From positions 8,458-58,363 of the forward strand of contig JADHZB010001478.1 in the NCBI GenBank assembly GCA_015657535.1: a DNA stretch of 49,906 bases, in the 5' to 3' direction. Of this stretch, positions 1 to 10,944 are shown piece by piece. The notes under the pieces were generated by a model, which ran no database searches, was not told the origin of the DNA, and saw nothing but the letters and a program-made list of their open reading frames with translations. Position numbers and translations under genes: made by a program. The stretch comes from Nephromyces sp. MM_2019 (taxonomy: Eukaryota > Apicomplexa > Aconoidasida > Nephromycida). How positions within the stretch are numbered: position 1 is the stretch's first letter; the number at the start of each line of letters is the position of its first letter.

Positions 1-80
1 TTTTCTTTGTTTTCTTTGTTTTCTTTGTTTTCTTTGTTTTCTTTGTTTTCTTTGTTTTCTTTGTTTTCTTTGTTTTCTTG
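1..80. repeat. 9-bp tandem repeat (TTTTCTTTG)
   Basis: Eight perfect copies of the nonamer ttttctttg (1-72) followed by one shortened copy (73-80). Pyrimidine-rich on this strand. The open frame running through it encodes only the repeat and is not a gene. The array begins at the window edge, so its full length is unknown. It does not match the TTTAGGG-type telomere repeats known in apicomplexans. Confidence 0.95.
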
Positions 81-480
81 TTCTTCTACCCTCCCCACCC
101 TCCTCTTATTCATCTTCTTCTACCCTCCCATCCCTCTGTTTTCTGCTCTATTTTTAGGATTTCTCTGGTTTCTTCGGTTTGTCCCTCAGAAACTTCAGCT
201 TCCTGTTTTTTTTTTTAAACTCTATGGTTTCATACCTATTAGTTTCTTCTCTACAATCTATCACAGCCTTACTAGAATATCTAGGTTATTTGCTAGACCT
301 CACAAGCTGGAAAAAACTAAATTAAAGTTTATTAGACAAGCTATACAATCGGACTTGGGAGGGTGGATACTACTAGACTGGTATAATTTGCCTGAATCAA
401 TCTCCTCCTCTTCTGCTCAGGTCTAGTCTAGTATTAACAGCTATTTAGAGCATCAGCAGCCTTTTTTTGTTTGATGTTTT
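81..480. other. unassigned stretch, no gene seen
   Basis: Pyrimidine-rich near the repeat, then ordinary AT-rich sequence. I see no recognisable protein motif, tRNA arm or convincing splice-bounded exon. Confidence 0.5.
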
Positions 481-1290
481 TTATGTGCGAGCATTTGGGA
501 GGAATGTGTGTGTGTGAGCATCCCTTCTGCTTATTTTAGTAGGTATTTATGCGTGTGTGCCACTGAGCGTGTTAAAATTGTGTGTGCACACGCTAAAAAT
601 GATCGTATATGTGCATACAGATTTGGATGTCTGTCTGTCTGTGTGTGTGTGTGTGTGTGCGACAACTCCTTCGGCTTATTTTAGGAGGGATGCTCTTCTG
701 TGTATATGCATGTGTATGTGTCTGTGTGTATGTGTGTGTGTCTGTGTATGTATGTATTCTTGCGTGTGCTGTAGGGGCGAGCAACTATGTGTGTGTGTCT
801 GTGTATGTGTCTGTGTGTATGTGTGTGTCTGTGTATGTATGTATTCTTGCGTGTGCTGTAGGGGCGAGCAACTATGTGTCTGTGTGTGTGTCTGTGTATG
901 TGTCTGTGTGTATGTGTGTGTGTGTGTATGTATTCTTGTGTGTGCTGTAGGGGCGAGCAACTATGTGTGTGTGTCTGTGTATGTATTCTTGTGTGTGCCG
1001 TAGGGGCGAGCAACTATGTGTGTGTGTGTGTATGTATTCTTGCGTGTGCTGTAGGGGCGAGCAACTATGTGTCTGTGTGTGTGTCTGTGTATGTGTCCAA
1101 CTATGTGTGTGTGTCTGTGTATTTATTCTTGTGTGTGCTGTAGGGGCGAGCAACTATGTGTGTTTGTGTGTGTCTGTGTATGTATGTATGTATTCTTGCG
1201 TGTGCTGTAGGGGCGAGCAACTATATGTGTGTGTGTGTGTGTGTATGTATTCTTGTGTGCGCTGTAGGGGCGAGCAACTTATTTCATAAT
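481..1290. repeat. TG-rich minisatellite with a conserved GTAGGGGCGAGCAACT core
   Basis: A block of degenerate (TG)n/(TGTC)n sequence in which the 16-mer gtaggggcgagcaact recurs eight times (starting near 771, 859, 948, 1000, 1050, 1139, 1207 and 1265), each preceded by attcttgtgtgtgctg or a close variant. Spacing varies from about 50 to 90 bp, set by the length of TG tract between cores. The Cys/Val- and His/Thr-rich open frames across it on both strands are products of the repeat, not genes. Confidence 0.95.
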
Positions 1291-1970
1291 ACTTTTAAGC
1301 ATGAACGTGATGGAAAATGGAGCTTTTGAGGTGCTTTCTGCTTCTACTCTTCCACTTTCCTCCTGGTGTGTGTTACCACTCTGAAATAGGCTTGTGTGTT
1401 TGATTTATTCAAAATTCTACGCTCTTCTTCCTTTCTACTTTCAGTTAAAAAGTCGCATTTTTTTATTTCTTTAAGCTTTGAAGATTTCACAGCTTTCTTA
1501 TTTGCTAATACTCTAATGAGGCAACATTCGCTCTTTATATAGTTTGTATTGATTCAGGAAAAACTCGCGTATAAATTCTTCTCAAGATACGTTTTCAATG
1601 AAGTTAAATCTGAGAACAAAGCTTCAAAAATACACTCTGTTTCCACTTTTTGACTGCATTTTTCTCGCATTCACCAGCATCTTAGCAATATCTTCTTTTT
1701 TAGCTTCTGATTTGCGATTTTCCTGGTGTCTGTGTGTTGCATATTCAGCCATTTAAGTTACTTTTTCCCTTCAAATTTTGATGTATTCGTTGTTTTATTC
1801 ATGTTTTTCGTCTTTGTTTTTTCCTCTAAAAGGTTTGTAATGCTGGTTTGTGCTATTTTCCTTTGCTGGTACTCTCTTGCTTTTTGATTTGTCTTCAAAG
1901 TGCAACTGTAGCTTCAAAGTGTATGCGTGTAGTTTCATAGTCTTCAGTGAAAACTCCCTTCTTTTCTTAG
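1291..1970 (+). other. 5' region of the hydrolase gene; upstream exon(s) unresolved
   Basis: The first certain exon of the downstream hydrolase starts at 1971 after a TTCTTTTCTTAG acceptor, with an in-frame stop just before it and no suitable ATG early in the exon, so at least one coding exon must lie upstream. An ATG at 1301 opens a 22-codon frame that ends near a TG-rich possible donor (about 1364), but its phase does not clearly fit. Nothing else here can be supported. Confidence 0.35.
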
Positions 1971-4586
1971 GGCTGTGATGAATCCTCAGGCAGAAATTTT
2001 CCTACAGAAAAAAGACCTTCAGCAGCTTCCAGTCGCACACGTTTAGATAGCCTGAAGAAGAAACTGTTTCCTAACACTGTGTTTTCTCGTCAAAAAAGCA
2101 GTTTGTCTTCAAATACTTTGGAGGCTTCTCCTCCCAGCAACTCGCTTGATTCCGGAAAAAAAGTGAACTTCTTCAATGTATCGCAGAGCAGTGTGTGTGA
2201 AGCTCAGAGCAGTTCTTCAGCTTGCGAATATCATCATCAAAAAGAAAACTGCGATTCCATTGAGAATCAGCACTCAGCATTCAATGCATCGATTTCGAGC
2301 TCTCAAGAGTTAAAAACTGGAAATCCAGCCAGCGAAATCACTTTGCACACAGTAGAGGCAAAATCACCAGTGAAGCTTTCTAGAAGCTCAAGTAACGATT
2401 TGAACGGGGAAAATCCCACTTTTTCCTCCAATTTTTCAAGAAAAGGTGAGCATCTTCCGTCTTCAAAGAAGAGAGTTGATTTTTCTTCTTCGACAAATTT
2501 TGATGCGACTAGAGGATTCAGTTCGTTGGCTGCTATGATGCAGGACAAGTCGCAATCCACTAGTCAGCTCTCAAATAGCTCTTCATCTATCATTTCAGAG
2601 AATCCGACATTTTCTAGCTTTTTCATGCCTCAAAAACTGGGTAAGGTAGCTGCTTCGTCTCTGATCAAACGTGAGATTCCTCTGAAAAATAAAGAGGAAG
2701 TAGAAACGTTTGTTGAAAGAGAGGATAAAGAGGAGGAAGTTTCTTCTTCTTCTTCCTCTTTGGGAAGCAGGAAGAAAGATTTAAGCAAGACGTATGATAC
2801 ACTTGGTAAAGAGGAGTATTTTTCTTCCTCTAATCTTATACCTGCTTTTTCAAGCGGAAACTTGGATATACAGTGTAAACAGGCGATTTTTCCTTCCTCT
2901 AGTATGTTCCCACCCTCTTATCCCAGCAAAGCCTCAAACTCTGACTTAAATGCTCACAATTCTACCGCTAAAAAGGCTGTTTCCCTGCCTTTAGCGATGG
3001 ATAGTGCACCATCAAATCTTCATGAAGACGGCACTGCAGCTGCAAGTGAAGTACACGGCAGGAATGAGCTAAAGGCCGTCATTAATTGGGCCGAATATCC
3101 TATTCCAAGTAGCTCAACTATCGCTGAGGTTGCCTCCTCAACATCTGAAGAAGAACTGCTGTGTTTCTCTTCTTTTTCGCATGTTACGCAGGAACAGAAA
3201 ACTGAAGAAAACATCGAATTTTGTGAAGATCTCTGGGGGCTGGTGGCGAAGGTTCAACCTGAAGAAATGAAGCCTTCTAACGTCGAAGGAATATATTCGC
3301 TCTGCTCTACTGTTTCTAGTGCTACAATTTCTTACGAAGCAGGGAAATTTCCTGAAGCAGCTTCTTCTCTTGCTTCTTTATCTTTTTCGGAGGAGAAGAA
3401 GGCAAATTCTTTGAAACATGAAGGAAATTCAAATGATTTCACGGATTCTTTGAGAGCAAAAGGCATGGATGAAGGGAAAACCACAACAGGAAAGCCAGTT
3501 TTACCTGCTTCTGATGTGTGTTTCACAGCAGAAAAAACGTTTCTTCATGATCCTCCTAATTCCCTTAATGCTAATCCAGCGTTCATACAAGCTTCTTGTT
3601 CATCACCAGAGGCATTATTTCACCAAAAAGAGGGGATATCGGCATCCCCAGCAGGGCTACCTGCATTGCTGACTTCTAAGCCTGTTCGACCTGCCACATA
3701 TAAGCCTGGAGTTACGTTCCTGCCCATGCCTGATACGTCCAAATCATTTGATCTTTCTGAGCAACTTCCAGCCTCTTCTTCAATTCTCCAGGCTCAAGCT
3801 CTTTACAGCAGCTCTGCTACCTTCAACGGCAGTAGCCTCAGTGATGCTCTCCTCCCGAGAAGGGAAAATCTCGAAAAATCTCAAATTGCTTCATCCACTG
3901 AGGTAAGTAACATCTCAGGCCGTCTTCAGCCGCTAGGCATACTGATTATACTTCCAAGTTTGGAGGCAACTGACTGGGATGGGCTTTATGAGGTAGAAAA
4001 GTTGATTAGAGACGCAGGAATGCTTGGATTTGTGTGTGTTGTGCTGCACCTGTGTGTTAATGGGGCAGTAGGACACGAAATAGGGGAAGCGATTCTCAAT
4101 GCTAAGAAGAGTATTTGCGAGTTGAAGAGAAGTGCGAATAATAGTAGTAGAACCAACGAAAAACCCCCTTCTGCAGGGAAAAACATGGGAAATTTGTGGT
4201 CTGATGGGGTTTTCTCGGCTATTCCGAATAGTAACGAGGGGAGAGCTTCAGAGAGTTTCTGGGAACCTTTTGAAGAAGATTTAATAGCAGGTGATGAGAG
4301 CAGAAACAAAAGCCTTGAAATAATAGTAGGAAAAGGAGATTCTGCAGCTACTCAGCTGAGGGGGTGTGTTAGCAGCGGGAATACTGCAAGTGGCGGTGAA
4401 GATTCTGGAAGTCCTACTTTGGGTCTGCCTCCTGAAGATAATGTGAGTAGCTCGAGGCTACGAGTTTCTTCAGAATTTGAGGTAGGCAAAGAATTTATAA
4501 TGGAAAGAAACTGCAACTTCCCGAATCTTGAGCATCAGGATTTGAATGCTGTGCAGTTTATTGGAGATCCTGTCGATGATTTTCAC
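1971..4586 (+). CDS. hydrolase exon: Ser-rich N-terminal region and first core strand
   Basis: 872 codons in phase 0, acceptor TTCTTTTCTTAG, donor CAC|GTGAGTAA at 4587. Roughly the first 650 codons are Ser/Lys/Glu-rich low complexity with no fold I recognise. The alpha/beta hydrolase core begins with GILIILPSLEATDW and continues through a segment fitting the strand-helix pair that precedes the nucleophile in this family. A strong-looking GTAAGT at 3903 is inside coding sequence, because the conserved core follows it in frame. Translation can run past the donor into the TG repeat as far as a stop at 4718; that tail is intronic. Confidence 0.75.
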
Positions 4587-7500
4587 GTGAGTAAAAACGT
4601 TGGAATCTGTATATATATGTGTGTGTGTTTGTGTGTGTGTTTGTGTGTGTGTTTGTGTGTGTGTTTGTGTGTGTGTTTGTGTGTGTGTTTGTGTGCTTTT
4701 TTGAGGAATTATGAGTAGGCTTGTGTTGTTTTGTTTTTTATAGGAGGAATGAGGGAGTCATATTTGTGTTTTGTTTTAATGAGGTTTATCTTCTCTGATA
4801 TATAACTTGTTTGATGAGTCATACGGTGAGAAACTTGAAGACCCACACACACTGGGCTGCAAAATTTCGAGAGAGCAGAGAGAAAAAGGGGTATAACTAA
4901 GCAAAGAGTATAATAAGATACCCAATAAAAGGGATAGACTCTATATATACATACACACACGCACATATCTATGTATATATATATATCACGAGTAGATCTG
5001 TAGGGAGCTCTCAATAATTAAACAGTCGATATTTTGTAGCACTAGGGAGCATATTGAACTCAGTAGAGTGAGACTTCCAATGCATATGTCGCGGGTTCGA
5101 GTCCCGTTGTTTGCTTTATTAAATGTAAAAACTTACAAATCCTTTTTTTTTTCATCTGCTTATAAATCCAGTAGTTTTACAGATAAAACTTGGAGAATGT
5201 TAAACTGATTGTGTGGTGAAGCTAAAAAATCAATTTTTGCAGAAACTTTTCACACACAAAATGATGAAATCTTTTCGCTTAGAACACGCTGCTTAGCTCA
5301 TAGGACCCCCCTTCCATCTCATTTCAACGTCAAAATCTGTTCGCTTAGAATATCCTCTTCTTCCCGATGCACTGCAGACTGCAGTTCTTCAGATTCACAA
5401 ACAGTTTCCGTCTCTTCGAAAGGCAGCTGTTGGATTTTCTACTGGGGCGAATGTATTGATAAAAAGTTTGGCAAAAGAACCAATGAAAAATTCGAGTTTT
5501 TCTTCGGATGAAATGGCAGCGAAGTCATTAATGAACCTGGAGCCATTTCTAATCTTCACTCCATCACCGAGGAAAGATACATATGATTTTTACAAGGAAA
5601 GAGGCAGAGCAAGGAGCGGAAATGCTCGTGATGTGGCTTTTTTACCAAAAAAAGGTGGAATTCAGGAAAAACCTCCAAATTCCATGATTAGGAAGGATGA
5701 AGATGATAAAAAAACTTCTTTTGACAAGATTTCAGGATTGTTTAAGGAAAATATTGGGAAAATATCTGGTGAAGAGACTGGTTAGCATGGTTGTGAGTGT
5801 TTGTGAAACAGTCTCTGTGTGTGCGTGATTTTTTTTCTATTGTAAAAGCAGCTAGCGATTATTTGATTTGCCAATTGCTCTGTTACGCTCGTTGTTTACA
5901 CTATTCCTTCAAAGGATATAACTAGCTGATTTTCTTGCGGTTTTTTCTTCAATCACAATCTCAAAAGTCCCCAAATTTTAGGCTTTCCTGCACTTCACCT
6001 TTCGCTGAGCTTTGGTAGAGCTTTTGTATCTTTTCTTTCTGTACTGCTAGGAAGGGAAGTTCAGAAAGAACTTCGTTTTGCCTCTTCTACCTTATATTTA
6101 TCGACTATCGCTTCTCGCGTTTCTGTGCTTCTTCATCGACTTGTTGCGATTTGTTTCCTAGCATGTTTTCCCCATGTGTGCTTTTCAATCCAATACACAC
6201 ACACAAGAAAGCTCTTGCTTCACCTGATCGGATTATTTTTGAAACTGAAGATTCTCTACATATCTTATAATGTATATATAGAGGCTCAAGTTTAGTGCCT
6301 TTCAAACACAAACGCTGATTAAGCTGAGCTAGTAAAGTGTGTATTTTCTCTAGTTAAAACCGAGAATAAACATCTTTGCATTTTCAGCGTTGCCTGAAGG
6401 AGTAGAAAAGCCTGTAAGATTTCAAGTGGAGGAGTTCAAGCCGGTGTGGAGTTTCAGAAACAGCAACAACACTGTCGATCAAGCCTCTGTGTGTACCCCT
6501 CCTGAACAAGAAGACCTGGTTAACAAACTTCTCCATAAGAGCTCTTCGGTCAATCCTATGGTAGAGTATAACGAAGCAGAGGATGCTCTATCGCACTTTC
6601 CTCTTGATTTTTCCGATAAGAAACTCACTCAGAATGGTGAAAAAGTTGGCTTCTTTCCTGCAAAACAACCTTTGAACGAAAAGAATAAAACTGTGGAAAG
6701 CGATGGCTCTTTTTCAAAGGTTTCTGTAAAGAATCCCGTTTCTCTCTCTAAAGCCATGAATTCGCTGCTCTTTGATCGCAAAGGTAGTGGAGAGAGAAGT
6801 CTCTTGAAGCAGTCGAGCAACGAGTTGAGAAGGCTGAGAAGAAAGGGTGAGCACTCACAGGCTGTGGCTGCTGAGCCTAGCAAATCTCTAAAAGAGCAGA
6901 TCAGCGGGCACACGCGTGGCTGGTCATTTTTCTGGCAGAAGAAGAGATCTTTTCAGACGCCAGAAGTGTCTTCAAACCACACGGGCGTTTTTAATAATAG
7001 CAGAGAAGATTTTGAGGTAGAAAGCGAAAGTCACGAAACATTCAAGGATTCGGATCCTGGGAGGACTCAAAGGAGTTGCGAAGGAGACACGCACACCCTA
7101 CATGCGCGCAATCACATGCATACTCCTTTTGATACCAGCAGGCCGCCTGCTGAGGTGTTTGACTCGTCAGCAGTGTTAACAAAGGAAGAGAGAAGCATAT
7201 CAGGAGCGTTAGATAAGCAATCTTCTTCCTCTGCTGCTTTTGCTTCTTCGAATTCTTCAGCAAACACACCACCCTCCCCCTTGCGAGCCTACACGACTCG
7301 AGAGCCCTCATATTATCCCCAAGCTGCCTCCTCTACTTCTTCGTTCACAGCGGCAAAATCTGCTTACTTTTCTTGTGAAGCACTGTCTCCTCTCTCTACT
7401 ACTTCGAACCAAACTATGGCAAATAATCAGTTTCCTAGTGCTACTGCCGCTAATTTTGATGCTGCACCACACGCAATCACTGAATTTGATTCCAATTCAT

Positions 7501-10500
7501 CTGTTATCATGCAGACAGATGTTCAAGGCACTTTTTTAAATCTTCAGAGGGAGAATGCTTCTGCATCAGGCTTGACTGCACTTGGTGAAGATTCTTCATC
7601 TTCAAATCCCGGTGTGGAAATCTCCAATTATTTTTCAAGCAAACCTCTCTGCACTAACGACATGATTGCAGTCACATCTTCTAGCCCTCCATTGAATCAA
7701 AAAGGCACTGTATTGAATCCTCGGAAAAAAGAGTCCAGCTTTTTCTCATCTCCATTTTCATCCTTTACTTTACCACGGATTTCTGCAAGTATCTTGCCAG
7801 AGAAAGCTCCTACCCTTCCCGCATCATCAGGTTCAAAAAGCAACCCACCAAACGCTAGTGAAGATATTTCTGCAGTTAATTTGAAACCATCAGGAAATTC
7901 TTCATACTCTTCTACAGCTTCTTCTTCGTTGCCTTTACCAGCCAATCATGATGCTCGCACGATGGCAGGGTCGATGCCAGAAAGACCTGCTACTACTGCT
8001 CTCCCCTCTCTGCCGTTTTTTCTAGCTTCTCCTTCAAAATTGACGTGGGGGGGGGCTCCTGAGCAATCCCTTGATAAGCGTAACAGGCAGTATAGGAGTA
8101 GCAAGTTAGCGAAGGATACTAACTCCAAGTCAGCTGCAGCTGTCAAGGCTGCTATTCCTGCCTGGAAGAAACAAGAGGAAGATATCAGTACGCCTGCTTC
8201 ATTAAGAGATATTATTCAGGTTGCAGTATCAATCTCTAACCCTATCGACTTGCAATCGATGAGGGAGACGATAAATTCCAGAAAATGCGGTTTCTATGAT
8301 TATGTCCTCTTGAGCAGGCTGAAGAATAGCACTTTAGCCTGGATGAGACAGTTCAAGCTACAGTATGAAGAATGCTATCTGAGGGGTGAAAATGTGAGGT
8401 CAACTGCTGGTTTGCATGCTTATTCTCAGAGAAAAACCTCTGAAAAACTTGGAGAATCGCATTCTGGCAATGTTGATATAATACCCCCACCAGCTAGTGT
8501 GCTTAAGGCAAAATCGCAACAGAGTTTACATCAGAATGTAGGGCTTGATCTCTCCCAGAAGGTAGCTACCGATTTATTGTTGAGAACAATTTCTTCCAAT
8601 CAGATAGAGGCTGCTAACCTGAAGTGGAGTGTGAGTGAGTCCTTAGGGAATAAGTATAAATCTTCAGACGAGGTTGTTGCTGCTTCTCAGTTGTCATCTC
8701 TTCAAGGAAATACGCTTCATGAAACTGAAGCGAGTGCTGCTATCCATAAGAATCAGAGGCTGGGCTGGAAAAATTGTGATAGTGGGGATAAGTTGAATAC
8801 CATCCATGTAGCAAAGCAAGAGCCCACTTTAAAGGAGAAAACTAGCAAGAAAGATAGGGACTTGCCTTGTTCGAGCGAAGAAGCTGATGCTTTCAATTAC
8901 ACATATCCTCAAGATCGTGTATGTTCTGCAGCCCCTGCTACAGAGAATTCTAGAAGCTTAGAAGAGGCTGAAAGCTATTCTGTCGAAAAATCAGATTTTG
9001 ACGAATTTCTACCAAATGAATCAAGCAATTCTTTCAAAGTTTCTGCTTCGAGCGAAAACTTTTATAAAGACAAAACAACTGGTTTAAGGACTGTGTATGG
9101 TAGACTGCCTGCTGACCATGCTGCTATGATTCTCACCAAACAGAAAGCCAAAATTCAAGCAGATTCTGTGAGATTAAGGACTTCTGCCGGGTTTTTAATG
9201 ATTTCCTCTCATTTTCTTGATGTTTCAGACGACAATATTTATGAGCACATGCTTTACTCCATGGTATGCTCAATCTTAGAATCCAAAAGTCTTGAAGATT
9301 GCTCGTCTTTGTTTGATTTCGATTGCATAGTTGCTACTATGAGGTTGTATCTGATGAATACAATTAAGCAAGATAATGGGATTACCAAGTACGTCTTTGG
9401 ACGATTTTTGAATGTCTTTGATTACCTGGAGCAAACTTCTTGCAAGCTCGACCTTGAAAAGGTTGGTCGGGCAGGTTTTGTATCTATTTTTTGTGTATGG
9501 CCAAAAGATGTGCTCTGTGAAGCGTTTTTTTTTCAGGATATTTGCTGCTTTAATTCTAGCGGCTTACTCGAATGTGCGTGCGAATTTTTTTTAACTTTGC
9601 GTATTTCTCTGAGGGCCTGGGAATTCGTGTGCTTTTTGTTTTTGTTTTTGCTATTGTTATCGACATTTTATTTGCTATTTCTTCTACACATAAGGTTGAT
9701 ATCCCAACGCTAATGCTTCACTCAAAAGACGACCCTTTATGCGAGTTTGATACTGCGAACTTGCTGCAAGCATTTAGGTAAGTAGTATTAATTTTGCGAT
9801 TATAATTTACTTTGTAATTCTTAAGTAAAACCTCTTTTTTTTTGGGATTTTCAAGCATGTCTTTCTTAGCCGTCTTTTTCTTTTTTTGCATGCTTTTTTG
9901 CAGCAGTTTAAAATGGAAATAGCGTGCTTTTCATATTTTTGTTTCTTGATATATGGACTGCATTGCTGTGTACTCTTTTTGAAATATTGTATGAAAGAAA
10001 TTTCTTGTTAAACATCATAAGCCAATTCTATGGAAATGATTCATACCCTTTTTTCCCCCTTTATTTTATCTTCAAGGCGAAATTAATTTCAAAAACCTGC
10101 TTCCATCTTCAAACTTTTTCAGCTTTTTTGCTTTAGTGGTCTTCTGTGGCTACAAATTTTTAGCTCTAAAGATTCGCATCCTCTTCTCAATTTTACACCT
10201 TTTTCCTCTTTCCTATAAAAGATACAGCGAAGTCAGTTGAATCTTTTTTTTTGCAAATCTTTTAATTTTTAAGCGGAAAAAGTATTTATTGTATGCAATT
10301 TGCTTCGTAAAATTTTATACTTTAAAACTCATTTTTCTATTTCTTTACTAATAAAAATCTATCATTGTTTATATTAAAATCAATTATTTGCCTATTAGTA
10401 TAAGTATTATTATTATTTCACGATTTAATACTTACTGTTTAGTAAAAGCTTGAGATCAAAATTCACTTTTTGTTGTGAAATGGAGAGAGAAATGCATTGG

Positions 10501-10944
10501 TATGCTGTGCTCTTCTTCTGCTGTCTTCTCATTGTTCAGCGCTACTAAATACGCGTGATTTGCAAGCAGGGAAGCTTCAAGTTTATCCGGTTTTTACATG
10601 AAGAAGCAATTGTAGCTCTTTCCTATATGAAACAAAAGTTTGATTATGGATATGATATAAATAATTTTGAAATTTTGTGTGTGTTTTGCAAAAACTTGCT
10701 AGTCGCAGTTTTATTAATAAATTTATTGCTAATAATGATACTAATGAAAAATCCCAGAGATGAAGGTTTGATGAAGGAATTAAGCTTCTTGTTGGAGGAA
10801 GAGGTAGATTACAGCATCTTAAAACGTGCAATTTTCAGCAAATATATGAGAATATTCTTTTCTGCTTGCAGGAATCCCAACCTTACCTTTGCTATAACTC
10901 ACCGGGGTGGTCATGCATGCTTCTTGTCAGGTAGCTGGGACTAA
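1971..10944 (+). CDS. giant alpha/beta hydrolase, YheT/ABHD1-3 (UPF0017, EMB8-like) family; 5' end incomplete
   Basis: Exons 1971-4586, 5297-5768, 6388-9461, 9695-9777 and 10872-10944 join in frame (phases 0, 1, 0, 2) to at least 2105 aa, against roughly 320-450 aa usual for the family. Family landmarks appear in order. Exon 1971-4586 has the core strand GILIILPSLEATDW (about 3935-3980). Exon 5297-5768 has the nucleophile elbow GFSTGAN (Ser is the expected nucleophile). Exon 6388-9461 has VAVSISNPIDL (about 8220) and FDYLEQTSCKLDLEK at its end. Exon 9695-9777 has PTLMLHSKDDPLC (catalytic Asp). Exon 10872-10944 has NPNLTFAITHRGGH (catalytic His). The rest is Ser/Glu-rich low complexity typical of coccidian proteins. 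Known family members are esterases or lipases acting on lipids; the substrate here is unknown. The protein ends soon after GGH, so a donor at 10931 and a further exon remain possible. Donor 5781 is an equally in-frame alternative to 5769. Confidence 0.8.
4605..4700 (+). repeat. (TTTGTGTGTGTG)n intronic repeat
   Basis: About six copies of a 12-bp TTTGTGTGTGTG unit directly downstream of the hydrolase donor at 4587, within intron 4587-5296. TG lies on the sense strand, as in the eIF3c introns. Confidence 0.9.
5049..5115 (+). tRNA. tRNA-like sequence or tRNA relic in a hydrolase intron
   Basis: A perfect T-arm is visible at 5091-5107 (stem gcggg/cccgt, loop TTCGAGT), giving a consensus pol III B box GGTTCGAGTCC. 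A D-arm-like ACTC-AGTA-GAGT lies at about 5058-5069, but its loop is several bases too short. Acceptor strands 5049-5055 and 5108-5114 pair at about five of seven positions. The anticodon arm does not fold properly; read as a loop, TTCCAAT would give anticodon CCA. A pseudogene or tRNA-derived fragment is more likely than a working tRNA. Confidence 0.35.
5297..5768 (+). CDS. hydrolase exon carrying the nucleophile elbow
   Basis: Entered in phase 0 after CTGCTTAG and left in phase 1 at TCTG|GTGAAG. It encodes ALQTAVLQIHKQFPSL followed closely by AVGFSTGANVLIKSLA, the helix-strand-elbow-helix of YheT/ABHD1-3 proteins (G-F-S-x-G-A-N). The remainder is polar low-complexity sequence. The frame reads 12 nt past the chosen donor to a second in-phase GT at 5781. 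Confidence 0.8.
5769..6387 (+). other. hydrolase intron
   Basis: 619-nt intron bounded by GTGAAG and CATTTTCAG. No repeat or second gene is apparent inside it. Confidence 0.65.
6388..9461 (+). CDS. hydrolase exon: large Ser-rich insertion plus lid region
   Basis: 3074 nt, entered in phase 1 and left in phase 0 at AAG|GTTGGT. Most of it is Ser-, Asn- and Ala-rich low complexity. Two segments match the conserved family: VAVSISNPIDL with a following helix (about 8217-8390), and FDFDCIVATMRLYL to DYLEQTSCKLDLEK (about 9318-9461), which in smaller relatives is the stretch just before the acid-residue strand. A run of nine G at about 8047-8055 lies in frame and is a likely place for sequencing indels. 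Confidence 0.75.
9695..9777 (+). CDS. hydrolase exon carrying the catalytic Asp
   Basis: 83 nt after CACATAAG, ending CATTTAG|GTAAGT. It encodes VDIPTLMLHSKDDPLC; DDP is the family's acid motif. It joins directly to DLEK of the previous exon, as expected from the family. Confidence 0.8.
9778..10871 (+). other. hydrolase intron (1.09 kb)
   Basis: GTAAGT to CTTGCAG. AT-rich with poly-T runs. A frame is open from about 10555 into the last exon, but the family spacing from DDP to GGH is already satisfied by direct splicing, so this interval is read as intron. Confidence 0.65.
10872..10944 (+). CDS. hydrolase last visible exon with catalytic His
   Basis: Entered in phase 2 (ag+g = Arg), encoding NPNLTFAITHRGGHACFL and a stop at 10942-10944. 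GGH followed by a hydrophobic residue is the family's His motif. Relatives usually extend some tens of residues further, so either this protein is short at the C terminus or the GT at 10931 is a donor to an exon I could not find. Confidence 0.65.

Noticed and set aside
557..1289. Long Cys/Val-rich (plus) and His/Thr-rich (minus) open frames
   Set aside because: They are translations of TG/CA repeats in several frames at once, with no unique protein sequence. The same applies to frames at 26734-27055, 41360-41615, 45785-46290 and 48215-48560.
3903..3908. Strong GTAAGT inside the hydrolase exon
   Set aside because: Conserved core sequence (GILIILPSLEATDW) continues in frame immediately downstream, so it is coding.
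10555..10871. Open plus-strand frame continuous with the last hydrolase exon
   Set aside because: Direct splicing from 9777 to 10872 already gives the family's DDP-to-GGH spacing; the insert would add about 100 residues of no known motif.
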